Below, piece by piece: positions 17,968 to 27,590 of a stretch of 64,000 bases of DNA. The stretch spans positions 62,001 through 126,000 of the forward strand of contig JALGSV010000003.1 of NCBI GenBank assembly GCA_029821755.1, given 5' to 3'. This stretch comes from Candidatus Zipacnadum vermilionense. GTDB lineage: Bacteria > Armatimonadota > Zipacnadia > Zipacnadales > Zipacnadaceae. Position 1 is the stretch's first letter. Each line of letters begins with the position of its first letter. The position numbers and the translations under genes are program-made. The notes beneath the pieces are model-generated. The model had not been told where the DNA came from and did no database searches. It worked only from the letters and a program-made list of their open reading frames with translations.

Positions 17968-18564
17968 CTAGGCGCCGGCAGTGCCCGACGCGATAGTCGT
18001 CTCGCCGGTCTGGATGTACTCACGGCCACACTCAGCGCACCTCGCCTCATCGCCGGCGAAGTGCAGTCTGACGCCGCAGGCGCAGGCCCAACCCAACGGC
18101 CGCGCCGGCACCCCGGCCACCAGAGCGTACGCCGGCACGTCCTTGGTCACCACCGCTCCCGCGGCTACAAAGCAGAACTCCCCCAGTGTGACCCCGCACA
18201 CAATCGTCGCGTTCGCCCCGATGGAGGCGTCGTGCTTGACCAGTGTGCACAGGTAGTCGTCGGCGGTGTTGCGCGGAAACGCCGACCGCGGCGTCTTGAC
18301 GTTGGTGAACACGCAACTCGGCCCCAGGAAAACGTTGGCCTCCAGCACCACCCCGTCATACAGCGAGACGTTGTTCTGGATTTTCACGTTCCGGCCGACG
18401 ATCACCTTGGCCGCGACGAACACATTCTGCCCCAGCTTGCAGTCCTCGCCGAGCTGCGCACCGCCGCTGATGTGGCAGAAATGCCAAATCTTAGTGCCTC
18501 GGCCGATGCGGGCGCCCTCGTCGACGTACGAGGAGTCATGCACGAAGTAGTTGGTCTCGCTCAT
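17968..18564 (-). CDS. Hexapeptide N-acetyltransferase, WbpD/WlbB-like
   Basis: A 198-residue left-handed beta-helix acetyltransferase: [45 protein letters not shown], then [31 protein letters not shown]. These match UDP-2-acetamido-3-amino-glucuronate N-acetyltransferases. A C-terminal Cys4-type ribbon ([10 protein letters not shown] ... CAECGREY) is also typical of this family. The second of two close ATGs (18564) has better spacing from GGGAGG. Its place next to the DegT aminotransferase supports 3-amino then 3-acetamido formation on a uronic-acid nucleotide. Confidence 0.9.
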   Translation of the reverse strand: MSETNYFVHDSSYVDEGARIGRGTKIWHFCHISGGAQLGEDCKLGQNVFVAAKVIVGRNVKIQNNVSLYDGVVLEANVFLGPSCVFTNVKTPRSAFPRNTADDYLCTLVKHDASIGANATIVCGVTLGEFCFVAAGAVVTKDVPAYALVAGVPARPLGWACACGVRLHFAGDEARCAECGREYIQTGETTIASGTAGA

Positions 18565-18605
18565 AGCCATGTCCTCCCTATCCGCGGCCGCTGCCGTCCG
18601 CTCGG

Positions 18606-21299
18606 TTACAGTACGACCAGCCCAGCTCCGTCCACGAACTCGTAGGGGCTCGCCACCCACCCATGCTCCCCCAGGATATGGATAAGCCCCTCCGCCGCCG
18701 ACGCCTCCACCAGGATCATAACGCACCCACCCAGGCCCGCCCCGGCCATCTGTGCACCCTTGACCTCCGGCACTTTCCGCGCCAGGTCTACGATCTTATC
18801 GATCTCCGGAGTGCTACAGGCGTAGCGGCCCGGCTGCCGGTGCAGTTGCGCCCCCGCCACCTGCTCCGGGTCCCCCGAGCGCAGCCCCTCGATCAGACTG
18901 TCCAGGTAGGCGTCGTCCACCGTATAGGTCCACGCGGAGGGCGCGAGCTCCTCATCATGTTGTACCACGCGATCTCCGTCTTGCGATATGTACCACAGTT
19001 CACCCAGGCCTTGCGCGTCTTGCGCGACCAGGTGCTCCAGGCACTTCGCGCTGCGCTCGCACTCCGCCAGGCCAAAGAGCATGACCCCCCGTACGGCCAG
19101 CGGCGCATCCCGCCGCGGCAGGGTAACCAGAATGGCCTCCAGCCGCGCGTGCTCTTCCTCGCTGAAGGGGCCATACGTCTCCAGCAGCTCCGTCGCCGAA
19201 ATCTCCTCCGGGATGCCCTTCAGCAGCCGGTAGAGCTCTTCGAGCGAGATCCCCAGGTTTTCGCAGGTGACGTCGCGCAGCCGCTGCACGCGGTCGCTGT
19301 ACTCGGGGTACAGGCGCTTGAACAGAATCTCCCCCACCACATAGCCCAGCACGCGGCTGTTAAAGATCTCCCGGGCGTTCTCGCTCTTCTTGGCCTGCAC
19401 CCCCGAGTTGCACACCACCACTACGTGACCGGGTACGAAGGGCGCCGCCGCGCACACCCGGAAAGGCAGGAAGCTAAAGCGTACCACCTGCCCGCGCCGG
19501 CCGAACTTAATGGCCGCGTGGTCGCCGGAGCCACCGCGGGTGCCGACGAACCACTCCCCCTCCCCGCACAGGTCCACCAGCATGTGCGCGTGCACCGGTA
19601 GCCGGTTCCGCGCGATCAGCGCCTCGCTTGCCCCCACTACCAGCGCCGAGGAGGAGGACAAGCCCGCGCCCATCGGAATGGTCCCATGTGCCACCAAGTT
19701 GAGCCCCTCCAGCGGCGTCTCGGGAAAGGCCGCCTGCAGGCGAAGAGCGGCGGCCCTAAAGTAGTTCCCCCACCGGCCCTGACTCGCAGTGGCCAGGGCC
19801 TGCGCGTTGTTGATCGCCGTGTACCAGTCTCCCTGGCCCAGTGCCGCTGCCTCTTCCGCTATCGAGAAGCGGTCGTCGCGGAATTCGTCCCCGTTCGTGT
19901 TGTGCAAGCAGATGAGGTCGTCGTCCCGGGGCCCACATACCATCACCACCTCCTCGCTGATCGCTACCACGTTGGTGAAGCCCCCGCGGTGGTCAATGTG
20001 CCGTCCCAGCAGATTGAGTCGCCCCGGCGAGCGCACGACAAAGACCTGCTCGCCCATCCCGTGGTGATGCGCGTAGCACTCGAGGGCCCGCAGGTACGCG
20101 GATCGCCGGGCCTCCTGCAGGTCCAGGTCCGGCCCGTACGTCTCGTTCATGAAGCTCTGCACCGGCGACAGGTTCAGCGAAAAAAGCGTGTGCCAATCGG
20201 CCACACTGCGCAGACTTGCTGCGTGCAGCAGTTCCGGCCGCTCCACTAACTGCAGGTCACTGGGGCTGATGATCCGCAACCGCCGCTGGACCTCCGCCAG
20301 CTCCTCCGGCGTATTGAAGGTCAGGGTCTCGTCGGGGCTTTCGACTGCGGCTATGGTGAGCGTGTACTGGGGGTGTTCTTCCACTGCACGGGCGGCCGAT
20401 AGGAGCTTGACGGCGTCCGTCAGGTATTCCTCGCCCTGGGCATTGTCCCGGTTCAGCCCTTGCAGCGCATTATACAGCGCCGGCGCCCGGAACAGGTAGG
20501 TGCCCAGACTAGCCCAGCGCGCCTTGTCCTCGACTTCCGCCATCGGGATCTCCCGATGCTCGCCGGCCTCTTCCCACCTGAGGGTAGTCCTCTCTCGCAG
20601 TGGATTCAGGGCCGCCGCCAGGGCCTCGGCGGTTAGCTCCGTCTCTCCCTGCACCAATTCGTACAGGGCCCCACAGGCCGCTCGTGCCTTGTTCTCCTGG
20701 GGGAACCGCTGGGAGACTAAGGCCCGCAGGTCGCCAGCCGGCCACGGCCCGCCCTCAGCCGTCCGGTCGGACAGCTCCGCCACCAGCCGCGACAGCCTGA
20801 TGTCGCTCGTCTCAACGATCGCTACCGGCCGGCCCTCGCTATCCTCGAACAGCCGTCCGCACGACGGATGCTCCTCCTTGTCCCCCACCAGAAGGGTCAG
20901 GTCGCTGCCGCTATGCTCAAACGTATCGAGCATCCGGCGGACCACCTCCGGCGCCAACCACCGATCGCCCATCGCCAGGAGAATGGCGCCCTCGTACCCA
21001 GCCGCGGCTAGACACTCCGTTCCGCACCGAGCGGCGTGTCCGGTGCCCAAGGGCGTCGGCTGCACCGCGAAGACCACGCCAGGGACGCGTGTGTCTACAG
21101 TCCGCACCACCTCTTCCCCACCAGTCCCGATCACCACGACGTGGTTGGCCACTCCGGCTTCCTGGTATGCCTGCAGGCACCGTAAGATGAAGGGTACCCC
21201 CGCGACCTGCATGCAGACCTTGGGGATGGACTCGGCGCCCATCCTCGTGCCGCGCCCGGCCGCCAGTATCACCGAGAACCCCCCATTGCTTACCGTCAC
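18606..21299 (-). CDS. Fused nucleotidyltransferase and GHMP (galactokinase-like) sugar kinase
   Basis: An 897-residue two-domain protein. Residues 1 to about 350 form a GlmU/GalU-type NTP transferase: [41 protein letters not shown]. Residues from about 415 form a GHMP kinase of the galactokinase family: [18 protein letters not shown] (about 423), the ATP loop [15 protein letters not shown] (about 545) and the C-terminal [14 protein letters not shown] (about 850). In galactokinase the first motif reads GEHTDY; here Glu is replaced by Arg. The fusion implies salvage of a free sugar to sugar-1-phosphate and on to NDP-sugar in one protein, as in Bacteroides FKP, but with a different kinase branch. 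The GTG start has GAGGAGGT upstream. It is the first sizeable gene of the polysaccharide operon. Confidence 0.88.
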   Translation of the reverse strand: MTVSNGGFSVILAAGRGTRMGAESIPKVCMQVAGVPFILRCLQAYQEAGVANHVVVIGTGGEEVVRTVDTRVPGVVFAVQPTPLGTGHAARCGTECLAAAGYEGAILLAMGDRWLAPEVVRRMLDTFEHSGSDLTLLVGDKEEHPSCGRLFEDSEGRPVAIVETSDIRLSRLVAELSDRTAEGGPWPAGDLRALVSQRFPQENKARAACGALYELVQGETELTAEALAAALNPLRERTTLRWEEAGEHREIPMAEVEDKARWASLGTYLFRAPALYNALQGLNRDNAQGEEYLTDAVKLLSAARAVEEHPQYTLTIAAVESPDETLTFNTPEELAEVQRRLRIISPSDLQLVERPELLHAASLRSVADWHTLFSLNLSPVQSFMNETYGPDLDLQEARRSAYLRALECYAHHHGMGEQVFVVRSPGRLNLLGRHIDHRGGFTNVVAISEEVVMVCGPRDDDLICLHNTNGDEFRDDRFSIAEEAAALGQGDWYTAINNAQALATASQGRWGNYFRAAALRLQAAFPETPLEGLNLVAHGTIPMGAGLSSSSALVVGASEALIARNRLPVHAHMLVDLCGEGEWFVGTRGGSGDHAAIKFGRRGQVVRFSFLPFRVCAAAPFVPGHVVVVCNSGVQAKKSENAREIFNSRVLGYVVGEILFKRLYPEYSDRVQRLRDVTCENLGISLEELYRLLKGIPEEISATELLETYGPFSEEEHARLEAILVTLPRRDAPLAVRGVMLFGLAECERSAKCLEHLVAQDAQGLGELWYISQDGDRVVQHDEELAPSAWTYTVDDAYLDSLIEGLRSGDPEQVAGAQLHRQPGRYACSTPEIDKIVDLARKVPEVKGAQMAGAGLGGCVMILVEASAAEGLIHILGEHGWVASPYEFVDGAGLVVL

Positions 21300-21433
21300 A
21301 CGCTGACCTCCTCAGTCAGTTCTATGCGCTCCTGGTCTGTCCGGTCATAGAGTGGAACACGCAGGCCCTCGTCAGTCTCTAGCCCGCCCACCGGCGGGCT
21401 CCTGACGGGGGCCCAGTGCATCCCCTGCGGCAT
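21296..21433 (-). CDS. Possible small leader ORF before the polysaccharide operon
   Basis: A reading frame ends GGLETDEGLRVPLYDRTDQE.. and stops at 21296-21298, overlapping the GTG of the kinase gene (GTGTGA). In-frame ATGs lie at 21433 and 21421. The frame is open to 21625, but that distal part contains the promoter. The C-terminal 40 residues look protein-like and not strongly composition-driven. No ribosome site precedes the two ATGs, though a perfect AAGGAGGTG lies further up at 21545-21553. It could be a short coupled protein or chance. Confidence 0.3.
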   Translation of the reverse strand: MPQGMHWAPVRSPPVGGLETDEGLRVPLYDRTDQERIELTEEVSV

Positions 21434-21789
21434 CCATGAGAGCAAGGCGTGGCCGTTGTCTGCTGGCGCTGCTCGTGCCACCGCGAGGCCGCGCCGCAGC
21501 CTCGCCGTCCACCCTTCGGCAGGTAAACAACGGCGGACAAGGTACACCTCCTTGCCCCCTCGTGGCTCCGGCGGCGTGGTCCTCCAAGCGCATGGACTAT
21601 AACACCTACAACCTCGTGGGGTCAAGATAGGACGCCGAGCCGAAGGCCTTCCCCCGCTTCACTAGACCGGTGCTGGGCAAGAAGGAAACCCCAGTGCACA
21701 TGAGGAATTACGCGTCTACGGGAGGCCCCTACTCACCGGCCCGCGCTCGAACAACGCGATCCCGGTGACAGCGACCCCAGGAGGATCAC
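21300..21789. other. 490-bp divergent intergenic region (kinase operon / wzz)
   Basis: Its left half is the long minus-strand operon leader with the possible small ORF and a strong unused-looking ribosome site (AAGGAGGTG at 21545-21553). The promoter is at 21596-21625. The right half, 21626-21789, leads to the Wzz gene. Apart from AGGAGG at 21779-21784 I see no clear -10/-35 pair, repeat or hairpin there. Confidence 0.6.
21596..21625 (-). promoter_or_regulatory. Promoter of the polysaccharide operon
   Basis: On the minus strand TTGACC (21620-21625), an 18-bp spacer and TATAGT (21596-21601) form a good sigma70-type promoter. The start would be near 21589, leaving a leader of about 290 nt before the kinase gene. 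It probably drives the ten co-directional genes down to 8927. Confidence 0.7.
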
Positions 21790-23292
21790 ATGGCCGACAA
21801 CGTGGATAGCTGCTCGGTGGAACCGGCGATTCAACAGCCCTCCCGGTTGCTGCGCTTTCTGGACTGGCTGCAGTGGCAACGGCTGCTGCTGCTCAGCTTG
21901 GCGGCAGGGATAGTGGTAGGCGGTTACGTCTTCCTGATGGTACCCGTCCGCTTCTCCGCCCGCGCCTCGGTCCTGCTCAGTGAACAGCCCGACATTGCCA
22001 CCAGTCTCGGCCTCCTGGCTGCCTCAGGTGTCGCCCCCCGCGTGACGCTCGGTGCCTTCAACCTGAACGGCACCGGCGCCTTGCAGCGCCTGCAAGCGAC
22101 TCTCACCAGCACTAGCCTGCGAGCCGAACTGCTCAAACGCCACCACCTGGTCCAGGTGCCGGGCCTGACCGAGGGTGGTGCCATGCGTTGGCTGAACAGT
22201 GCCACTAAGATCCAGACGCTGGGCACCGGGCTGGTGCCCGGCGTCGGCGGCCTCGGCGGCGTCGGCCTGGCCGTGCAGGTGACTTGCCCCAGCACCAGCC
22301 GTATCCGCTCGTGGCTGGGCGCTCCCCGCCCCTTCACGCCGCGCCAAGCCAAGGAACTGTGTGCCGCCCTCGCCGACGACTATCTTGTCCTGCTCGATCA
22401 GTACATGACCAGGCTAAACGTCGAGACGGCGCGCGACGCCCGGGTCTTCGTGGAACAGCGCAAGCAGGAGGCCGAAGCCAAGCTCAAGGGCACCGAGGAC
22501 CGCCTGCTCACGCTCCAAAGCCACTACCAGTTGGTCGAGCCCGGCAGCAAGGTCAGCCAACTGCTCGATCTGATGAAGGGAGCCACCCAGGCTCAGACCC
22601 AGGCCGCCGCGGAGGTCGATAGCGCTACCCGCGCCCTCGAGGTGGCCCGCCGCCGGCTTACCACGGAGCAAGCCGATCGCATCAGTGAGGAAATCACTCT
22701 GCGCAATCCCGTGCTGATTGACCTGGAGGAGAAGCTCGCCCAGTTGCGCCTCGACCTCGCCGCCGCCTTGGCCTCCGGCAAGTCCGCTGAGCATCCCGAC
22801 GTGGTCGCACTCCGCTCGGCCGTCCGCAGCGCCGAGGAACAGCGTTCCGCGGTCGCTCAGGAGGTCCGCCAACAACTTACTGTCGGGCCCAACCCCGTCT
22901 ACGATGCGACTGCCGGAAAAGTGGCGGATCTGGAGGTGAGCCTGGCCGGCGCCCGTGCGCGCCAGGCCAGGTACGGGGCCATCCTCGCCCGCTGGGAGGC
23001 GGAAGCCGAGCAGTTGCCGCCGATGGCGCGGCAGTATACCCGACTCTCCCGCGAGCGCGACATGCAGTCCGACTTACTCGTGACGCTCAGCAAGCGACTG
23101 GAGATGGCCATCATCCAGGAGCAGGCCGAGACTAGCGGCCGCTTCCAGGTCCTGGACACCGCCGTCCCGCCCGAGAAGAAATCGGGCCCCTCCTCCGTCA
23201 GGAGCGCCCTGGGCGCCTTCCTGTTTGTCGCCCTTCTCTTGGCCGCCGGCTGGGCCTGGCGCCGGGGCGTCTTCGTCATCACCGACGACTAA
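21790..23292 (+). CDS. Wzz/GumC-type polysaccharide chain-length protein, no kinase domain
   Basis: A 500-residue inner-membrane protein with a Wzz N-terminal helix (LLLLSLAAGIVVGGYVFLMVPVRF, about 38-62). A long periplasmic region includes extended coiled coil (about 215-400, for example AEAKLKGTEDRLLTLQSHYQL and DLEEKLAQLRLDLAAALASG). A second membrane helix ends the protein (RSALGAFLFVALLLAAGWAWRRG), preceded by a proline motif (DTAVPPEKKSGPS). It lacks the cytoplasmic ATPase module, which is instead found at 33617 fused to a second Wzz domain. It should set chain length and bridge to the SLBB exporter. AGGAGG precedes the ATG. Confidence 0.88.
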   Translation: MADNVDSCSVEPAIQQPSRLLRFLDWLQWQRLLLLSLAAGIVVGGYVFLMVPVRFSARASVLLSEQPDIATSLGLLAASGVAPRVTLGAFNLNGTGALQRLQATLTSTSLRAELLKRHHLVQVPGLTEGGAMRWLNSATKIQTLGTGLVPGVGGLGGVGLAVQVTCPSTSRIRSWLGAPRPFTPRQAKELCAALADDYLVLLDQYMTRLNVETARDARVFVEQRKQEAEAKLKGTEDRLLTLQSHYQLVEPGSKVSQLLDLMKGATQAQTQAAAEVDSATRALEVARRRLTTEQADRISEEITLRNPVLIDLEEKLAQLRLDLAAALASGKSAEHPDVVALRSAVRSAEEQRSAVAQEVRQQLTVGPNPVYDATAGKVADLEVSLAGARARQARYGAILARWEAEAEQLPPMARQYTRLSRERDMQSDLLVTLSKRLEMAIIQEQAETSGRFQVLDTAVPPEKKSGPSSVRSALGAFLFVALLLAAGWAWRRGVFVITDD

Positions 23293-23348
23293 CCCCGCAG
23301 CCGCCGCTCTTCACGCCCTCTCCCCCACTCTGCGCTGCGCCCTGCCAG

Positions 23349-26183
23349 CTACTTCACAATCAGGGCCGCGGTTATCACCGGTACGATGGCTTTGAGCCAC
23401 TGCGAGAGCTGCGACTCGGTCCGTATGTTACGTACCACGTGCTGCGCCGGCACCACGATCACGTCGCCTGCATGCACCGGCATGTCCATCCGGGCTGGGC
23501 TCACCCCGCCATTGGCGTGAACCACCACCATGCCGCTCCTCGCTGCGTCGTCACGCAGCCCCCCGGCCCGGTTGAGGTAATCGCTGACCGTGTCTTGCGC
23601 TTGAGCTGGCAGGCTGCCCGCCCGGGCTACGGCACCCAGCACCATGACCGTCGTCGAACGCCTGGGGATCACTAGCACGTCCCCGTCCTGCAGGATCAAA
23701 TTGCCCTCGCGCCCGCGGGTATTGATCAGCAACTCTCCATGCAGAGGGATGCCCGCCACCGACGTCTGCCCCCGGACCGGCGCAGGAGGCAGCACGATGG
23801 TCACCCCGGCCTCGTGCGTCAGGACGGAAGTGATCCCCTGCGCCACTGCCTGCCCCAAAGCGGAGGACCGGGTCGCCACGTCCATCTCCCCCTCTGACGA
23901 CCCCTCAGCCACCGGCCCCGCCCCCCGCGACTCCGTGTTCACATCCGCCACCACCCGCCGCAAGTCCTCCGCCTGAGCCTGGCTAGCTGCCGTGGCTGAG
24001 TAGCGGTAGACCACCATCCCCTCCGAGTCCGCGTTGGCCAGCAGCTCGCCCCCCTCCTGCAGCAAGTCCCACGCGGTATACTGCTCGCTCCCCGCCGACC
24101 GCTTGAGCGCGTAGCTACCCGGCCGCTCAACTTCCCCACGCAGCGCAACCATCTCTGCCCGCACTGTGAAGTCGCCGCGCCCAGCCACCCCCACGCTGTC
24201 GTCGTCACCCAACACAGGGTCCGGATCCAGCCGATAGGTCTCAGGATCCCCCGCAAGCACCAGCGTCGTGCTGCGTACAGCCCCCTCGAATCGGCCCGGC
24301 GTCAATTCCACTGCCGGACCCGCTCCCGGCAGCAGCCCTCCTGCCGCATGGATCAGATCGCTCACGCGCATCCCCTCCGCGCGCGGGTACTCACCGGGCT
24401 TGCGCACCAACCCGCTGATATGCACTATCGAAGCCGGCACGGACTCGTCCCGCAGCTTCAGGACGAGCAGGTCGCCACGCTCCAGGGGCACGTCTGCCTC
24501 CGCCTGACCTGCCAGGGCCAGCCGGACGTTCACCGGGATAATCTCCCGCCGCTGGTCGAGTCGCAGGCGCTGGATATCCGCGCGCTCCAGGTACGCCCCC
24601 GGCTGAGGCCCCCCGGCCAGCAGCACCAACTGGCTCAGCCGCATGCCCGTGGCCCAGGGGTATAAACCCGGTTTCGCCACCGGCCCTTGCACCTCCACCT
24701 GGAAAGCCGCCTCCACCTCGCTCTGCTTGTAGATCTGCACCACATCCCGCGGCTGCAACGCCACGTCCGCATCTCCCTTGCCGCCCATCACATCCCACAC
24801 GCTAAAGCGGATCGTCTCGTAGTCCAGGGCGGCGTTGAGCCGACGGATGATGCCCAGATTCATGTGGGCGTCCATCTCTAGCCCCTGGGCCGCCGCCAGC
24901 AGCGCTCGCAGCGTACTCCCCGCCCCCACCGGATAGGTCCCCGGCCGCCGCACCGCGCCCAGTAGGAACACCACGTTATTGGGCTCCGGCAGGGCTGCGG
25001 GCACCAGCAGCAGGTCGCCATCCTGTAGCGGCCGTTCACTATCCAGCCCGCCCGCCGTGCTGAGGTCCAGACTGTTCAGTTGCCACTGCCGCGTCGCATC
25101 CAGACGCCACAGTTGCACCTGCGGAGCGTAGCCAATCGGTTTGAGGCCGCCGGCCATCTCTACCGCCTGGGCCACCGTTGCCTCGTTCTTCAGTTCATAC
25201 CGCGCGGGCCGCCGCACTTCCCCGGCCAGCCCCACCTCCGCCTGCAGCGGCGGGATAAACAGGCTGTCGCCCGGCTGCAGCATCACATCCTGATCCCGCT
25301 TGCCGTACAGCAGGTAGTCGTACAGGTCTATCGTCAGGGAGGGCTTGCCCACCCGCGTCAACTGTAGGTTGCGGTAGCTCCCGATCTCTGAAGGCCCCCC
25401 CGCCGCGTACAACGCCGTGAACACCGTGGCCATCCCCACCAAGGAGTACTTCCCCGGTCGTGCCGCCTCCCCAGTCACGTACACCTCCACCACCCGTTGT
25501 TGGGATATCACTAGGGTGACCGTCGGCCCCGTGTAAAACTGCTCGTAGGCCTGTTGCAGGGCCATCTGCAACCGCTCCAGGCGCTCCCCCGCCGCGGTTA
25601 GCCTGCCTACTTGCGGCAGCATCACGAAACCCTCCGGGCTCACCGTCACCTGCAGGTTGATCTGCTCCCGGCGCATCGCCCACACCGACAGGTTCAGTAC
25701 GTCCCCCGGCCCGATCACATAATTTGGCGGCACCGGCGCGTTGACGACGGGCGTCCCGGCCGTGCCGAGCACGTGGGCGACCGCCGTTCCGGTGGTCGTG
25801 GCCCCGGCTCCCGCCACGTGCACGGTAACCGTCGGAGCGGCGGCGATCTGAGCGCCGGAGCCGCCCGTCGCCGTCGGCGCCAGCGGCGGGGCCGTTCCCT
25901 CCGCAGGTCCCACCGGCGTCGACGCCAGCGGCGCGAACAGACTGGCCCCAAAGCGGGGCAAAGCGGCATAAGTGTCCGCCTGAGTCGGCCGCGGTAGTGC
26001 CGGTTCGCTATACACTGCAGGCCCGAGGGGAGCCGGGGGCAAAGTCGGTGCCACCGGCGCGGTTACCGGTGTCGCCACCGGCGGGGGGACCTCCGCAGGT
26101 TCCTCTGTCGTTACCTGCCCCCAACCCAGCCCCGTTGTCAGGAGCACGACCGCGACCAGCAAAACACGCCACTTATGGGTCAT
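23349..26183 (-). CDS. Large SLBB-domain polysaccharide export protein (Wza-like)
   Basis: A 944-residue exported protein. A signal peptide (WRVLLVAVVLLTTGLGWGQ) is followed by about 120 residues rich in Pro, Ala and Thr. A Poly_export domain then begins NYVIGPGDVLNLSVWAMRREQ (about 150). Several SLBB repeats follow, each with a GxVxxPGxY strand (YVTGEAARPGKYSL, LAGEVRRPARYEL, LLGAVRRPGTYPV, VQGPVAKPGLYPW, ISGLVRKPGEYPR, LRGEVERPGSYAL). A C-terminal hydrophobic helix (LKAIVPVITAALIV) may span the outer membrane, as in Wza. Typical Wza has about 380 residues, so this is a greatly extended form. It is convergent with the Wzz gene. The start ATG at 26183 has only a weak ribosome site. Confidence 0.88.
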   Translation of the reverse strand: MTHKWRVLLVAVVLLTTGLGWGQVTTEEPAEVPPPVATPVTAPVAPTLPPAPLGPAVYSEPALPRPTQADTYAALPRFGASLFAPLASTPVGPAEGTAPPLAPTATGGSGAQIAAAPTVTVHVAGAGATTTGTAVAHVLGTAGTPVVNAPVPPNYVIGPGDVLNLSVWAMRREQINLQVTVSPEGFVMLPQVGRLTAAGERLERLQMALQQAYEQFYTGPTVTLVISQQRVVEVYVTGEAARPGKYSLVGMATVFTALYAAGGPSEIGSYRNLQLTRVGKPSLTIDLYDYLLYGKRDQDVMLQPGDSLFIPPLQAEVGLAGEVRRPARYELKNEATVAQAVEMAGGLKPIGYAPQVQLWRLDATRQWQLNSLDLSTAGGLDSERPLQDGDLLLVPAALPEPNNVVFLLGAVRRPGTYPVGAGSTLRALLAAAQGLEMDAHMNLGIIRRLNAALDYETIRFSVWDVMGGKGDADVALQPRDVVQIYKQSEVEAAFQVEVQGPVAKPGLYPWATGMRLSQLVLLAGGPQPGAYLERADIQRLRLDQRREIIPVNVRLALAGQAEADVPLERGDLLVLKLRDESVPASIVHISGLVRKPGEYPRAEGMRVSDLIHAAGGLLPGAGPAVELTPGRFEGAVRSTTLVLAGDPETYRLDPDPVLGDDDSVGVAGRGDFTVRAEMVALRGEVERPGSYALKRSAGSEQYTAWDLLQEGGELLANADSEGMVVYRYSATAASQAQAEDLRRVVADVNTESRGAGPVAEGSSEGEMDVATRSSALGQAVAQGITSVLTHEAGVTIVLPPAPVRGQTSVAGIPLHGELLINTRGREGNLILQDGDVLVIPRRSTTVMVLGAVARAGSLPAQAQDTVSDYLNRAGGLRDDAARSGMVVVHANGGVSPARMDMPVHAGDVIVVPAQHVVRNIRTESQLSQWLKAIVPVITAALIVK

Positions 26184-26396
26184 GTCAACCACTGTCCTCG
26201 CTATCACATGTCTGCCCCCCTCCTCGCTCGCCTCCACACCCTCCCGTTGGCAGTATTCTCCGCACCTGGACTCCAGTCCTTCCTCTCTCGTGTCCACTGC
26301 CACCTGTCCCGCAGGGCCGGGCCTCCGCCGTCCGCGCCGCCGCGCGACCCGACGAGATGCCGCACCCCGCTCACTCTTTCCTTTTGCCCGGCCATG

Positions 26397-26405
26397 TGCT
26401 ATAAT
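26397..26405 (+). promoter_or_regulatory. Extended -10 promoter of the second foldase gene
   Basis: TGC-TATAAT (hexamer 26400-26405) lies about 50 bp before the TTG start. The -35 region is weak (T-rich, TTTCCT at 26377-26382), which is common for extended -10 promoters. Confidence 0.6.
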
Positions 26406-26450
26406 TTCGTTGCATTTTGCCGCGGTTCTATCTGAAAGGAGTCACCTAAC

Positions 26451-27443
26451 TTGTCCATGCTCAGCAAATCTGGGCGAGGACTGGTCCTGTGTGGGCTAGT
26501 CGTCGCCCTTCTTCCTGTCTTGATGGGGTGCGGGTCGCGACCCGCCGCCATCGTCAACGGCACAAAAATCACCGAGGCCGAGCTGAATAAGCGCCTACGC
26601 GACGCCAACGGTAAGCAAGTACTAGGTAACCTGATCGAGACTCAAATCATCCGCGACGCCTTCACCGAGGCCAACCTGCAGGTAACTAAAGAGGATACGG
26701 ACCAGGCCATCGCCGAGAGCTTCGGTTCGATGGATGCCTTCCGCCAGAAGGCTGCTCAGGCCGGGATTAACCCGGAAGATTTCATCAAAGAGGCCCTCGA
26801 ACCCCGCATCATGCTCGAGAAGCTGGCCACCCATAGCCTCACCGTCACCGACGCCGAACTGCAAGACTTCTACAAGAAGAACAAGGACAAGTACGACGTC
26901 TCGGAGAAGGTCACTATCCGCCAGTGCGTGGTGCCTGACAAAGCCACAGCCGACAAGGTCACTGCCGCCCTCAAGGGCGGGGCAGACTTTCCAGCAGTGG
27001 TCAAGCAGTACTCGACCGATCCCGGCACCCGCGAGACTGGTGGGCTGATCTCTGACATCGACATCAGCGGCGTCCGCCCCCCCCTGACCGACGTCCTCAA
27101 GGACCTCAAGGAAGACGCATACGCCGAGCCGTTACAGTTGGGCGGCGAGTACCTCATCGTCAAGCTTGAGAAGCGCCAGTCGGCTGAGAAGCGCACTTTT
27201 GAACAGGTTAAGACCCAGGTGCAGCGCGACAATCTCCGCGCCAAGCTGACCCCCGAGGCCATCATGACTCTCCGTAACAAGTTGCGCGGCGAGGCAAAGA
27301 TCAATGTCGTGGCCCCGGAGTTCCAGAGCTTGAACGAGGAGTTCCGTCCGACGCAGATACCGGAATTCGGCGGCGGTGCCCCCGGAGGAACTCCGGGCAG
27401 CGCCCCTCCGGCTCCGGTCACGCCTCCTCCGTCCAGCCCGTAG
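26451..27443 (+). CDS. PrsA-like lipoprotein peptidyl-prolyl isomerase (parvulin)
   Basis: A 330-residue paralogue of the protein at 2020. The signal peptide ends in the lipobox LMGC (Cys about residue 26), so this copy is a lipoprotein. The N-terminal helical part begins AIVNGKITEAEL-like (IVNGTKITEAELNKRLRDANG). The PpiC domain spans about 150-245 (EKVTIRQCVVPDKATADKV, GADFPAVVKQYSTDPGTRETGG). A Gly/Pro-rich tail ends the protein. The start is the TTG after AAAGGAG (26435-26441); an ATG two codons later is the alternative. It should help exported proteins fold at the membrane face. Confidence 0.9.
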   Translation: MSMLSKSGRGLVLCGLVVALLPVLMGCGSRPAAIVNGTKITEAELNKRLRDANGKQVLGNLIETQIIRDAFTEANLQVTKEDTDQAIAESFGSMDAFRQKAAQAGINPEDFIKEALEPRIMLEKLATHSLTVTDAELQDFYKKNKDKYDVSEKVTIRQCVVPDKATADKVTAALKGGADFPAVVKQYSTDPGTRETGGLISDIDISGVRPPLTDVLKDLKEDAYAEPLQLGGEYLIVKLEKRQSAEKRTFEQVKTQVQRDNLRAKLTPEAIMTLRNKLRGEAKINVVAPEFQSLNEEFRPTQIPEFGGGAPGGTPGSAPPAPVTPPPSSP

Positions 27444-27480
27444 TACTCCGACTCGCCGACCAACTCGGCCCCGTATTCCA

Positions 27481-27546
27481 GCGACCGTGGGCACTCGCGG
27501 TCGCTAGTGCGTGGGTAGGGATAGGGGCGCAGCGCACTGCGCCCCT
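27481..27546. terminator. Two hairpins after the foldase gene, the second a REP-like palindrome
   Basis: GCGACCG (27481-27487) pairs with CGGTCGC (27498-27504). AGGGGCGCAG (27523-27532) pairs with CTGCGCCCCT (27537-27546) around a CGCA loop. A degenerate copy of the second palindrome in the opposite orientation follows directly, ending in GTCCCTAC at about 27588, just before mazG. Confidence 0.55.
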
Positions 27547-27590
27547 CGGATCTTCCGCGGCCTGGGCGCAACGAACTGCGTCCCTACACT

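Noticed and set aside
18606-21299. Frameshift or assembly fusion as the origin of the two-domain kinase
   Set aside because: The frame is uninterrupted over 897 codons and the linker (about 350-415) reads as ordinary protein, so a real fusion is simpler.
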